This document shows, piece after piece, positions 19,105-27,289 of a stretch of 64,000 nt of DNA. Source of the stretch: Lacticaseibacillus suibinensis (GTDB lineage: Bacteria > Bacillota > Bacilli > Lactobacillales > Lactobacillaceae). The DNA is taken from the NCBI RefSeq assembly GCF_003946175.1, contig NZ_RHOK01000014.1, positions 1 to 64,000 on the forward strand, given 5' to 3'. Each line of letters begins with the position of its first letter. Position 1 is the stretch's first letter. The notes under the pieces are model-generated. The model ran no database searches. It was not told where the DNA came from and saw nothing but the letters and a program-made list of their open reading frames with translations. The position numbers were made by a program, and so were the translations under genes.

Positions 19105-20534
19105 TGAATTTTGAAACCACCATTGGGCTTGAGGTCCACGTTGAGCTGAAAACCAATTCCAAAATGTACTCCCCAACGCCGGTGTCTTACGGTGCTGAAC
19201 CCAACATCAATACCAACGTCATCGATTGGGGCTTCCCAGGGACGCTGCCAACCGTCAACAAAGGCGCGTACAGCTACGGCATGATGGTTGCCATTGCGTT
19301 GCATGCTGACATCACCCGGCACACCCATTTTGACCGGAAGAACTATTTCTATCCTGATAACCCGAAGGCCTACCAGATTACCCAAAGTGAAACCCCACTG
19401 GCCACCAACGGCTGGATTGAAATCGAAGTTGATGGTAAGAAGAAAAAAATCGGCATTCACGAACTTCACGTCGAAGAAGACGCCGGTAAAAATCAGCACG
19501 AAGACGACGGTTATTCATACGTCGATTTGAACCGGCAAGGCACCCCGCTGGTTGAAATTGTGTCTGAACCCGATATTGCCAGCCCCGAAGAAGCCTACCA
19601 GTATCTGGAACAGCTACGCCAAATCGTGCAGTTCACCGGCGCTTCCGACGTGAAGATGGAAGAAGGCTCCATGCGGGTGGACACCAACTTGTCGGTGCGG
19701 CCCATTGGCGCCACCGGGTTTGGGGTCAAAACCGAAATCAAGAACCTGAACTCCTTTAACCACGTGCGTGACGGCCTGGCCTTTGAACAAAAGCGCCAAG
19801 TTCAGGTGCTGATGGCAGGTGGTCAGGTGCGGCAGGAAACCCGGCGCTGGGATCCAGCCAAAAAGGAAACGATTTTGATGCGGGTTAAGGAAGGTGCAGA
19901 TGATTACCGCTACTTCCCAGAACCAGACCTGCCACCAGTCTTCGTCTCCCAGGCTTGGATCGATGACGTGACTGCGAAGCTGCCAGAAGCACCAGCCAAG
20001 CGGCGCGCACGTTACATCAACGAATGGGGCATCCCGGCTTATGACGCCGGCGTCTTGACCTTGACCATGGAAATGGCCAACTTCTTTGAAGCCACCGTCG
20101 CAGCCGGCGCCGATCCTAAGCAAGCCTCTAACTGGCTGATGGGCGAGGTCTCTGGTTACCTGAACGCCGAACACTTGGAACTCAAGGACGTGGCCCTGAC
20201 GCCAGCGCACTTGGCTGAAATGATTAAGCTGATTGCAGACGGTACTATTTCCAGTAAAATCGCCAAGAAAGTCTTCCAAGAAATCATCAAGAACGACACC
20301 GATCCCAAAGCTTGGGTTGAAGAAAAAGGCATGGTCCAACTCTCCGACCCCGCCAAACTCACTCCAATTATCGACGGGATCTTGGACGCTAACGCTCAAA
20401 GTATCGAGGACTTCAAGAACGGTAAAGACCGCGCCATCGGCTTCTTAGTCGGTCAAATCATGAAACAAACGCACGGCAAAGCGAACCCGAAAGTCGTCAA
20501 CCAGATCTTGATGAGCGAAATTAAAAAAAGATAG
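19104..20534 (+). CDS. gatB: Aspartyl/glutamyl-tRNA amidotransferase subunit B
   Basis: A protein of 476 residues that binds the mischarged tRNA and activates its side chain with ATP. The N-terminal kinase-like domain has GLEVHVEL, the family signature [17 protein letters not shown] and [16 protein letters not shown]; the C-terminal YqeY-like tail ends in [19 protein letters not shown], which contacts tRNA. Length is complete. It is followed by a dispersed repeat whose central hairpin may terminate the operon. Confidence 0.98.
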   Translation: MNFETTIGLEVHVELKTNSKMYSPTPVSYGAEPNINTNVIDWGFPGTLPTVNKGAYSYGMMVAIALHADITRHTHFDRKNYFYPDNPKAYQITQSETPLATNGWIEIEVDGKKKKIGIHELHVEEDAGKNQHEDDGYSYVDLNRQGTPLVEIVSEPDIASPEEAYQYLEQLRQIVQFTGASDVKMEEGSMRVDTNLSVRPIGATGFGVKTEIKNLNSFNHVRDGLAFEQKRQVQVLMAGGQVRQETRRWDPAKKETILMRVKEGADDYRYFPEPDLPPVFVSQAWIDDVTAKLPEAPAKRRARYINEWGIPAYDAGVLTLTMEMANFFEATVAAGADPKQASNWLMGEVSGYLNAEHLELKDVALTPAHLAEMIKLIADGTISSKIAKKVFQEIIKNDTDPKAWVEEKGMVQLSDPAKLTPIIDGILDANAQSIEDFKNGKDRAIGFLVGQIMKQTHGKANPKVVNQILMSEIKKR

Positions 20535-20698
20535 GCTGCGGAGCGAGGCGCGCTTAGCCCGACAAATAGCCTAGCTTCAGGCATTACCGGCGTATTTTGC
20601 CGGTGAGGCCTGAAGCATAGCTATTTTCTAGGGCGTTGCCTCGCGGAGCGCAACTTAGATAGGCTGCGGAGGGTGGCCGCTTTTAGCCCGCCCGTCTA
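20533..20698. repeat. Dispersed palindromic element, copy B
   Basis: Two directly oriented end copies, AGGCTGCGGAG...TTAGCCCG (20533-20562 and 20660-20690), flank a triple nested hairpin: AATAGC/GCTATT (20565, 20620), GCTTCAGGC/GCCTGAAGC (20574, 20608) and ACCGGC/GCCGGT (20586, 20599). A further block, GGGCGTTGCC..GCG.AGCGCAACT (about 20631-20656), reappears inverted at about 47964-47989. T residues after the hairpin suggest it also ends gatCAB transcription. Confidence 0.65.
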
Positions 20699-20754
20699 AT
20701 TTTGGTTTCCACCCCTCATTTTTCTCCACCCATTTCAAAACAGGAGGCAAGAAC

Positions 20755-21774
20755 ATGCGACCACGCGCACGTTTGATTTATAACCCAACCAGCGGGAACG
20801 AAGGCATGCGCCGCTATGTGGCGGACATATTAGACGTCATGGAGCAGGCGGGTTATGAAGCGTCGGCGTTTCAGACGACCCCAAAACCATTTTCCGCCAA
20901 AAAAGAGGCGAGCCGCGCCACCAAGGACGGCTTTGACCTGATTGTTGGTGCAGGTGGCGATGGGACGATTAACGAAGTCGTCAACGGTATTGCACCGCAT
21001 CGGCATCGCCCCAAGCTGGCTATCATTCCGGCGGGGACCACGAACGATTACGCGCGGGCGCTGCGCATTCCACGGGAAGATCCGGTGGCGGCGGCCAAAC
21101 TGATTTTAAAGGGGCAGACGTTGCGCATGGATATTGGCCAAGCCAATGACCATTACTTCATGAACATCGCTGCTGGGGGCTTGCTGACTGAGCTGACGTA
21201 CCAGGTGCCATCGGAATTCAAATCGATTTTTGGCTACTTTGCTTATGTCGTCAAAGGCGCCGAAATGTTGCCAGCAGTGCAATCGGTGCCAATGCATCTG
21301 GAATTCGATGATGGCGTGTACGATGGGCCGGCGAGCATGTTCCTGCTAGCGATGACTAATAGTGTGGGCGGCTTTGAGCAAATTGTGCCTGACTCCAGCA
21401 TGGGGGATGGCAAGTTTTCGCTGATTGTGGTGAAAACCGGCAACTTCGCCGACTTCCTGGTGCTGATTGGCAAGGTCCTGAACGGCGGACGCCACACGGA
21501 TGATAGCAATATCATCTATACCAAGACCTCCAAGCTCGTGGCTAAACGCACCGATGGTCAGGAGATGAAAATCAACTTGGATGGAGAATTCGGCGGCAAT
21601 GCCCCGATGACCTTCAAAAATCTCAAGCAGCACATGGAGATTTTTGCCAATGTGGATGAGATTCCGAAGAAGAACCTGGACCCTGATGTCGTCACCGAAG
21701 ATTATGTTGAGGAAGTCGAACATATTTCTCATCAAGACATTAATGGCGATGGTAAAATCGCTAAGGGAGAATAA
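20755..21774 (+). CDS. dagK: Diacylglycerol kinase with C-terminal EF-hand-like loop
   Basis: A protein of 339 residues. It phosphorylates diacylglycerol to phosphatidic acid, recycling lipid left from lipoteichoic acid synthesis. The lipid-kinase catalytic region has RLIYNPTSG, the nucleotide motif GAGGDGTINEVVNG and IPAGTTNDYARAL. The last 12 residues, DINGDGKIAKGE, fit the consensus of a calcium-binding EF-hand loop exactly, an unexpected tail for this family. CAGGAGG lies 8 bases upstream of the ATG. Position between gatCAB and rlmD is conserved. Confidence 0.95.
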   Translation: MRPRARLIYNPTSGNEGMRRYVADILDVMEQAGYEASAFQTTPKPFSAKKEASRATKDGFDLIVGAGGDGTINEVVNGIAPHRHRPKLAIIPAGTTNDYARALRIPREDPVAAAKLILKGQTLRMDIGQANDHYFMNIAAGGLLTELTYQVPSEFKSIFGYFAYVVKGAEMLPAVQSVPMHLEFDDGVYDGPASMFLLAMTNSVGGFEQIVPDSSMGDGKFSLIVVKTGNFADFLVLIGKVLNGGRHTDDSNIIYTKTSKLVAKRTDGQEMKINLDGEFGGNAPMTFKNLKQHMEIFANVDEIPKKNLDPDVVTEDYVEEVEHISHQDINGDGKIAKGE

Positions 21775-21896
21775 TCACTGCGCCCGCTTGGCATCTGCCG
21801 GCGGGCGTTTTGGTGCGGTTGTATCCCACGGCGTTCTCTGGTAAAGTGGGTGGAGTTATTTTCGCGTCTGCCGCATTGCGGCGAAAGGAGTGCCCT

Positions 21897-23264
21897 GTGG
21901 CTAAAGCACCAGTGGTCAAAAATCAAGAACTCACCGTCACCATCGCAGATTTAACGTATGAGGGGATGGGGGTGGCCAAAGTCGACGGCTTCCCGCTGTT
22001 TATCGAAAACGCGCTCCCTGGCGAAGAAGTGCAGGTCCATGTGCTGAAGGTGGAAAAGCAATACGGCTTTGCCAAGCTGGTGAAGCTGCTCAAAGTCTCA
22101 CCAGACCGGCAAGTACCGGTGGACAAAGCCTACACCCAAACCGGAATCGCGCCGCTACAGCATTTGGCTTACCCAGCGCAGCTCAAGTTCAAGCAACATC
22201 AAATTGAAGAGTTGTATCAAAAACAGAATCTGGCGGTGCCAGTGTTGCCAACGTTAGGCATGGCCGATCCGAAGGGCTATCGCAACAAAGCCCAGATCCC
22301 GGTGCGCCAGGTGAACGGTCAAGCGACCACAGGATTTTTCAAGCGCCGTAGTCATGACCTCGTGCCCCTGGAAGATTTTTATATTCAGGATCCGAAAATC
22401 GACGCCGCCGTGGTGGTGGTGCGTGACCTGCTTCGGCAGTACGGTTTAACCGGGTATGATGAGGCCAACAACACTGGCCTAGTGCGCCACATCATGGTGC
22501 GTCGTGGCTATTTCTCCCACGAGATGATGATTGTGCTCGTGGTGACCACCTGGGCTTTGCCACATCAAGATGATTTGGTGGCTGGCATTCAGGCGGCACT
22601 CCCTGAAGTGACCAGCATCATGCTGAATTTGAATGATAAGCGGACCAATGTGATTATGGGCCGCAAGACTCGGCTGCTCGCTGGGCGCAGTTATCTGACC
22701 GATCAGCTCCTGGGCAATACCTTCCAGATTTCGCCGCTGAGTTTTTATCAAGTTAATCCGCAGCAAACCGAGGTGCTTTACACCAAGGCGATTGAAGCTG
22801 CGGGCTTGACGGGGAAGGAAACTGTGATTGATGCCTATTCCGGCATTGGGACGATTTCGCTGGCGATGGCCAAGCACGCTAAGCAAGTTTATGGCGTGGA
22901 AATCGTGCCAGAAGCAGTGGCCGACGCCCGCCAAAACACGCGCCTGAATGGCATTGACAATGCCACTTTCGCAGTTGGTAAAGCCGAGGATGTGATGCAA
23001 ACTTGGCGCGACCAACAGTTGCCGGTGGATGTGCTGATGGTCGATCCGCCGCGCAAGGGCTTGGCCAAGGAATTCATCGACGCGGTAGGCGTCCTATTGC
23101 CACCGAAAATGGTTTACGTGTCCTGCAATCCCGCCACCTTGGCGCGCGATTTGAGAGCCTTGGCGGCGTTCGGGTACCAAGCCACCCAGACTCAGCCAGT
23201 GGACATGTTCCCGCAAACGACCAGCATTGAAAGTGTCACAGTGCTGACCTTGAAGACTGACTAA
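21897..23264 (+). CDS. rlmD: 23S rRNA (uracil-5-)-methyltransferase, RlmD/RumA family
   Basis: A protein of 455 residues that uses S-adenosylmethionine to make 5-methyluridine in 23S rRNA. A TRAM RNA-binding domain occupies the first 60 residues. The methyltransferase part has DAYSGIGTISLAMAKHAK (SAM binding), VDPPRKGL and YVSCNPATLARDL with the catalytic cysteine. The four-cysteine iron-sulfur cluster of E. coli RlmD is not seen, common in Firmicutes. GTG 21897 was chosen because AAAGGAG lies 6 bases upstream. The exact uridine modified cannot be told. Confidence 0.92.
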   Translation: MAKAPVVKNQELTVTIADLTYEGMGVAKVDGFPLFIENALPGEEVQVHVLKVEKQYGFAKLVKLLKVSPDRQVPVDKAYTQTGIAPLQHLAYPAQLKFKQHQIEELYQKQNLAVPVLPTLGMADPKGYRNKAQIPVRQVNGQATTGFFKRRSHDLVPLEDFYIQDPKIDAAVVVVRDLLRQYGLTGYDEANNTGLVRHIMVRRGYFSHEMMIVLVVTTWALPHQDDLVAGIQAALPEVTSIMLNLNDKRTNVIMGRKTRLLAGRSYLTDQLLGNTFQISPLSFYQVNPQQTEVLYTKAIEAAGLTGKETVIDAYSGIGTISLAMAKHAKQVYGVEIVPEAVADARQNTRLNGIDNATFAVGKAEDVMQTWRDQQLPVDVLMVDPPRKGLAKEFIDAVGVLLPPKMVYVSCNPATLARDLRALAAFGYQATQTQPVDMFPQTTSIESVTVLTLKTD

Positions 23265-23275
23265 AACCAGCATAA

Positions 23276-23299
23276 AAGCCGCTCGCTGAGCGGCTTTTT
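23276..23299 (+). terminator. Terminator after rlmD
   Basis: AAGCCGCTC and GAGCGGCTT form a perfect 9-bp stem with loop GCT, followed by T residues. Confidence 0.9.
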
Positions 23300-23357
23300 G
23301 CATGATATTTGGTGCCCATGTTTAACCTAGTGCAAACCGAATGGCGCTAGGTTAAAC

Positions 23358-24077
23358 TTACCGGCCGAGCTCTTCGCGCAGCCGGCGAATGCGTTCAAAC
23401 ACGGCGTCTTCTTGAGCCCGAGCCTGAAAGCCGGCGCGGTGAATAGTGCTGTTAGGCCGATTTCTTTTGGTGTAGCGCACCGCCGGCAAGTACACATATG
23501 GCCCTGGGGTATGCGCAACAAAGCTCGCGGTGAACCAGTAATCTTCCGCCAGTTGCAGCGTAGGGTCGAACTGCAAGTTGGCTGCGGTAATGGCAGCGCG
23601 GCGAAACCCCTTGTTCCAGACATAGCCGCCAATGGCCGTGCCATGATGGCTGACTTGTTCGAACATGGCAGCTTGATCAAGACGCTGCTCCCCTGTGGCC
23701 ACTGGCGGCGTGCGGAACCAGCGGTAACCGACCGCCACCGCGCTGACCGCCGGCGACATGGCGGTTGCCAGTGTTTGCACGAAGTCTTCAGCAATCAGAT
23801 CATCGCCATCGATAAAGGCGACCGCTTCCGTTGTCGCGCGCGCCAGCCCATAATTACGGGCTGCCGACACGCCTTGATGCTGGGGAAACGCGAAATGGTG
23901 AAAATTGGGGATGCCGCGGGTGAAAGCCTCTGCCTGGTTCGCGGTGCCGTCAGTTGAACCATCATCGACTAGCCACAAGTCAAATGGCCGGGTTTGGCGC
24001 TGCAAGGCGCCTAACATACCGGCGAAATAGCTGCCGAGATTGTACGTGGGAATAATGAGCGTTAGCGTTGTTGTCAT
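23358..24077 (-). CDS. Family 2 glycosyltransferase
   Basis: A soluble protein of 239 residues. The GT-A fold signs are TLIIPTYNLGSYFAG at the start, LWLVDDGSTDGTANQA (nucleotide-sugar binding) and VAFIDGDDLIAEDF (the metal-binding DxD). No membrane segment is visible. It probably adds a sugar to a wall or extracellular polymer; donor and acceptor are unknown. ATG 24077 has GAGGTGAT upstream. The gene stands alone, convergent with rlmD. Confidence 0.85.
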   Translation of the reverse strand: MTTTLTLIIPTYNLGSYFAGMLGALQRQTRPFDLWLVDDGSTDGTANQAEAFTRGIPNFHHFAFPQHQGVSAARNYGLARATTEAVAFIDGDDLIAEDFVQTLATAMSPAVSAVAVGYRWFRTPPVATGEQRLDQAAMFEQVSHHGTAIGGYVWNKGFRRAAITAANLQFDPTLQLAEDYWFTASFVAHTPGPYVYLPAVRYTKRNRPNSTIHRAGFQARAQEDAVFERIRRLREELGR

Positions 24078-24134
24078 CTTGATCACCTCGCCGTTATTAT
24101 CCAAACTAAGCGGCCCGGGTCAACTCATCTGCCT

Positions 24135-24188
24135 AAAAGCCCAAAACAGCCCGCCAGCTTCCGGGTCAACCGGATGCTGGCGGGCTGT
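24135..24188 (-). terminator. Terminator of the SPFH operon (minus strand)
   Basis: ACAGCCCGCCAGC (24146-24158) pairs with GCTGGCGGGCTGT (24176-24188), with a second inner stem TCCGG/CCGGA. Read on the minus strand it is followed by T-rich sequence. Confidence 0.85.
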
Positions 24189-24204
24189 GTCGTCCTGATG
24201 AGGA

Positions 24205-25119
24205 CTATTTGCTTTCTTGTTTGAGCAGTTTGCCAACCGCTGGGATTTGACCCAAGGAGTCAATGGCGGTACTTGGCATTACGACCGTATTGGCATCACC
24301 TTTGGCCAAAGCTTCAAGCGCTTCGACGTTCTTGTAGGTGAGGTAAAGTTCGCCATGGTTTTCCAACCCTTCGTTGATGGAGTTGATTTGATCGCGGACC
24401 GCTTCGGCAATCAAGCGTTGGCTCTCGGCTTTCCCTTGGGCGTCCAGAATCTGGGTTTCCTTGCTGGCTTGCGCGTGCAGGATGTCAGATTGCTTTTCCC
24501 CTTCGGCCTTAGCAATGGCGGCTTGCTTCAAACCTTCCGCTTCCATGATGTTGGCTTCCTTTTCCCGGGAAGCACGGAGCAGTTTGTTCATGGATTCTTG
24601 AATTGTTTTGTCCACCTGGATGGAGTCGATATTGACGCGATCGACGTTCAGGCCGTAGCCGGCGGTGGTGGTGGCGATTTGCTGGAACAGGGTTTGGTTA
24701 ATCGTCTCGGTGCCATTGAGGACATCATTCAGATCCATGTTCCCAATGATGCCGCGCAAGTTGGCGCGGGTATCTTGTACCATGGACAGCACGGAGTCTT
24801 TGTTTTGGTAAACATAGGCGTTAACGTCGGTGATATGATACTTCAAGGTTTCGGAAATGCGCACCACGACGTTATCTTTGGTGATGACTTCTTGTTCGTC
24901 GACTTTCAACGGAATTTGCTTCATGTTCACAATTTCAGTGATGCGATAGATGAACGGCGGCACCACATGAAAACCTGGTTCCAGCGTTTGCACGTATTTC
25001 CCTAACCGTTCCACAATGCCGACCTCACCAGTGTGGATAATGGCCACGCTGGAGAACAACATAATCACAAACAAGATGACAATAATTAAAACAATTGCCC
25101 AAATAATGATACTAACCAT
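24205..25119 (-). CDS. SPFH/Band 7 (stomatin-like) membrane protein
   Basis: A protein of 304 residues. One N-terminal membrane segment (IIIWAIVLIIVILFVIMLF) is followed by the SPFH domain (GIVERLGKYVQTLEPGFHVVPPFIYRI) and a long Ala/Glu/Lys-rich coiled coil (about 185-250) used for oligomer formation. Such proteins organise membrane microdomains and protease complexes. AGGAGG precedes the ATG. The gene follows a short NfeD-like gene 27 bases upstream on the same strand, the classical pairing for this family. Confidence 0.93.
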   Translation of the reverse strand: MVSIIIWAIVLIIVILFVIMLFSSVAIIHTGEVGIVERLGKYVQTLEPGFHVVPPFIYRITEIVNMKQIPLKVDEQEVITKDNVVVRISETLKYHITDVNAYVYQNKDSVLSMVQDTRANLRGIIGNMDLNDVLNGTETINQTLFQQIATTTAGYGLNVDRVNIDSIQVDKTIQESMNKLLRASREKEANIMEAEGLKQAAIAKAEGEKQSDILHAQASKETQILDAQGKAESQRLIAEAVRDQINSINEGLENHGELYLTYKNVEALEALAKGDANTVVMPSTAIDSLGQIPAVGKLLKQESK

Positions 25120-25146
25120 TTTTAATTCCTCCTTATGTGTGGCAGG

Positions 25147-25338
25147 TCAAAACACTAACGTTTCGCTTGCCTTACGCACGCTCAGCCCCAACGCCTCTGC
25201 CCGGACGACGACCACTAAATCGCCGCTTTTAGCTTGGTCTAATACGTGGTAATGATAATGAATGCCATAAAGCGCAACATCGCCTGGCCCATCGTGAGTC
25301 AGGGTGAAGGTAGTGCCAATCAGCCGTTCATCTAACAT
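25147..25338 (-). CDS. Short protein resembling the NfeD C-terminal OB fold
   Basis: A protein of 63 residues without a membrane segment. The pattern LIGTTFTLTHDGPGDVALYGIHYHYHV...GDLVVVVRAEALGLSVRK recalls the beta-barrel (OB-fold) end domain of NfeD proteins (LIG...G.V...G......G..V.V......L.V). NfeD partners stomatin-like proteins, and the SPFH gene follows directly. It would be a reduced, soluble NfeD. ATG 25338 has AAGGAGGAG six bases upstream; an upstream ATG lacks one. The family call is inference. Confidence 0.55.
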   Translation of the reverse strand: MLDERLIGTTFTLTHDGPGDVALYGIHYHYHVLDQAKSGDLVVVVRAEALGLSVRKASETLVF

Positions 25339-25388
25339 CTTCTCCTCCTTACTGCTGATGTCCATATCATAGCGAGTTTGGACAGGAG

Positions 25389-25412
25389 TTAATCAGCCTT
25401 TGGACTGATTAA
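25389..25412. promoter_or_regulatory. Operator-like inverted repeat between divergent genes
   Basis: TTAATCAG (25389-25396) and CTGATTAA (25405-25412) form a perfect 8-bp inverted repeat with an 8-base spacer. It lies about 17 bases upstream of a minus-strand TATGAT (25371-25366) and so covers the -35 area of the SPFH operon. On the plus side TATAAT (25468-25473) serves the GH25-like gene. Confidence 0.45.
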
Positions 25413-25516
25413 TTGCGCTATGCACTGTTTATTTTACAGGAAGAATGCCATTAGCGGGTGGCTTAGGTATAATAAACTTTATGCAAAGGCCAATTTGGCG
25501 AAAGGAGACCTTCACG

Positions 25517-26242
25517 GTGCCGAGACGAAAACGTCCCATCTATTCAAATACTTACCGCAAGCGGCGGCGCTGGCTGCTGGTGGCCGCAGTCGTCGCCTTG
25601 CTGGCAGCAGTGGGCCTCGGCGGCTGGCTGTGGAGCCAGCGGCGCACCGGTGTGGCCAAGTATGCGGTGCGCGGGGTGGTGGTCAGCCAAAGCGATGGTA
25701 ACGCCGATTTCCAGGCGCTCCAAAGCGAGGGCTTGCGCTTTGTGTATCTCAAAGGGACGCAAGGCGCGAGCTTTTTCGATGACACGTACAGCACCAACTA
25801 CGAGCAGGCCACCGGCAGCGGGCTAGCCGTGGGCGTTTACCATTACTTCAGCTTTGACAGCGATCCTGCCGTTCAAGCGCGGTACTTTGCCACCAAAGTC
25901 GGGAAAAATCTAGGGACCTTGCCCATCGGCATTCAAGTCGCTTTCTATGGCCAGTATGCGAATAAACCGCCGAAAAAGGCCGTGGTGGCGGCGAAGGTTC
26001 GGGCCTTTATCGTGGAGCTGCAGCGTTACACCACACATCCTTTTGTCTTGATGGGCAGCAAGCAGGTGCTGTCGGATTTGACCGAAGTGGCTTCTTCAGC
26101 GCCGCGCTGGCAGATTGGCGGCCATCCCGGCAAGCAGGCCCAGTATTGGCAAAGCGGCACGCTGAAAGCAGCCGGGACAGATTACACGGCTGTTGCCTAT
26201 TTGGCCACAACGAAGGCCTTCAAAGCCCAGCTCACCAACTAA
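25517..26242 (+). CDS. GH25-fold membrane protein lacking catalytic acids
   Basis: A protein of 241 residues: basic N-terminus, one membrane segment (about 19-38) and a single GH25 (Chalaropsis lysozyme) domain. The fold is recognisable from EGLRFVYLKGTQGASFFDDTY, GLAVGVYHYFSFDSD and YFATKVGKNLGTLPIGI. The acids needed for catalysis are replaced: Asp of GIDVS is Val55, Glu of KATEG is Gln82, and Asp and Glu of LDVE are Gln140 and Ala142. It is probably a peptidoglycan-binding pseudoenzyme. GTG 25517 has AAAGGAG upstream; the next gene follows after 80 bases. Confidence 0.8.
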   Translation: MPRRKRPIYSNTYRKRRRWLLVAAVVALLAAVGLGGWLWSQRRTGVAKYAVRGVVVSQSDGNADFQALQSEGLRFVYLKGTQGASFFDDTYSTNYEQATGSGLAVGVYHYFSFDSDPAVQARYFATKVGKNLGTLPIGIQVAFYGQYANKPPKKAVVAAKVRAFIVELQRYTTHPFVLMGSKQVLSDLTEVASSAPRWQIGGHPGKQAQYWQSGTLKAAGTDYTAVAYLATTKAFKAQLTN

Positions 26243-26323
26243 CAGAATTGTCACTCACTGTTCGCCGAATCGATGGTTGCCAAAGGTTAACCCTGCGATA
26301 ATCATGGATGAGGTGAAAGAACG

Positions 26324-26680
26324 ATGAAAAAATTCTTGATTGCGTTGGTTTTGCTTGTGGCCTTGGCCTTTGGCGGTTTCAAATGGTATGAAGTCACCAA
26401 CTATGGTGGCACGACCTACTACACGAAAATCACCACTGCCGGCACGAAAATCAATCAACGGGACAAAGCCGGCAATGTTTATGCCGATTATCGCTATGAA
26501 CTGACTGGGTACGATGACAAAGGCAAGCGCCAAACCCTGACCTTTAACGCCAACAAATCCCGGCCGCTGCGCCGCGGGGCTTATCTCAAGCTGGTGTATA
26601 ACACGAAAAAAGGGGTCACGAGCTGGGAAGCCGTTGATGCGGTGGACTTACCGAAACAGGCCCAAAATAATCTTGAATAG
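26324..26680 (+). CDS. YxeA-family (DUF1093) secreted protein
   Basis: A protein of 118 residues with an N-terminal hydrophobic segment (FLIALVLLVALAFGGF), either signal peptide or anchor. The rest fits the YxeA family: GGTTYYTKI, YRYELTGYDDKGKRQTLTFNA, RPLRRGAYLKLVYNTKKGVTSWE. These small OB-like exported proteins have no established function. GAGGTG lies upstream of the ATG. It may share a message with the GH25-like gene. A bidirectional terminator follows. Confidence 0.85.
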   Translation: MKKFLIALVLLVALAFGGFKWYEVTNYGGTTYYTKITTAGTKINQRDKAGNVYADYRYELTGYDDKGKRQTLTFNANKSRPLRRGAYLKLVYNTKKGVTSWEAVDAVDLPKQAQNNLE

Positions 26681-26702
26681 AAGGTTGCAACCGCAACTAA
26701 AA

Positions 26703-26740
26703 ATGGATGATCCGCAACGCTGCGGGTCATCCATTTTTTA
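26703..26740. terminator. Bidirectional terminator
   Basis: ATGGATGATCCGCA pairs with TGCGGGTCATCCAT and is followed by six T residues, between two convergent genes. Confidence 0.88.
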
Positions 26741-27100
26741 ATTGTCAGTCGTGGGTTTAATAATTTGGTAGGTGGCGTCTTCCGCCTCGTCGTAAATTGT
26801 GGCGGGCCCAGCGCTGTCAGCAGTGATGATGAGCTGGTAGCCGTAGTGATCGAGAAAGGTCAGCTTGTCGGTGGTGATGCCAGTAACCGTGCCAGGGAGG
26901 GTGCTGCCATCAATTTTGATGTTGAGGGCAGGGGAAATCATCAGCTGGTGGGTTTTATGTGTCAGCTCGTCCAAAAAGGCGTATTTGCCCGTGTACTGCA
27001 GCGCCAAGGCCTCAACGGCAGTGGGTGCTGGGTGCGCGGGTTTACGATGCGGCACCTTTTTTTCGATTGAGTTGACCATTTTTTTGAAAAACGACGCCAT
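26738..27100 (-). CDS. DUF4828 domain protein
   Basis: A protein of about 120 residues. YTGKYAFLDELTHKTHQLMISPALNIKIDG...LTFLDHYGYQLII...ATIYDEAEDATYQI fits DUF4828, a small domain typical of lactobacilli with unknown function. The N-terminus (MASFFKKMVNSIEKKV) is an amphipathic basic helix that may touch the membrane. Three ATG codons lie at 27109, 27106 and 27100; the last has GGGAGGG nine bases upstream and was chosen. It is a single gene, convergent with the YxeA gene. Confidence 0.75.
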   Translation of the reverse strand: MASFFKKMVNSIEKKVPHRKPAHPAPTAVEALALQYTGKYAFLDELTHKTHQLMISPALNIKIDGSTLPGTVTGITTDKLTFLDHYGYQLIITADSAGPATIYDEAEDATYQIIKPTTDN

Positions 27101-27254
27101 ACCCATCATCCCTCCCTGATGTGTGGTTTGAGCAACCCCTTACTCTGATGCTCTTATCATAGCACGCTGAGTATTACATCCGGTTATATTTCTGTTTACA
27201 ATAATATGAGCGAAATATTTCAAAAAAAGGCAGGCGGCAACGCAGCCGGTGAGA

Positions 27255-27263
27255 TGGTAGAAT
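27255..27263 (+). promoter_or_regulatory. Extended -10 promoter
   Basis: TGGTAGAAT lies 26 bases upstream of the oxidoreductase start codon. Confidence 0.4.
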
Positions 27264-27289
27264 GAAGCTATGTGAAAGGAAGGTGCGTC

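Noticed and set aside
19614-20399. Minus-strand frame of 261 codons inside gatB
   Set aside because: A shadow of gatB, which is complete with all family motifs.
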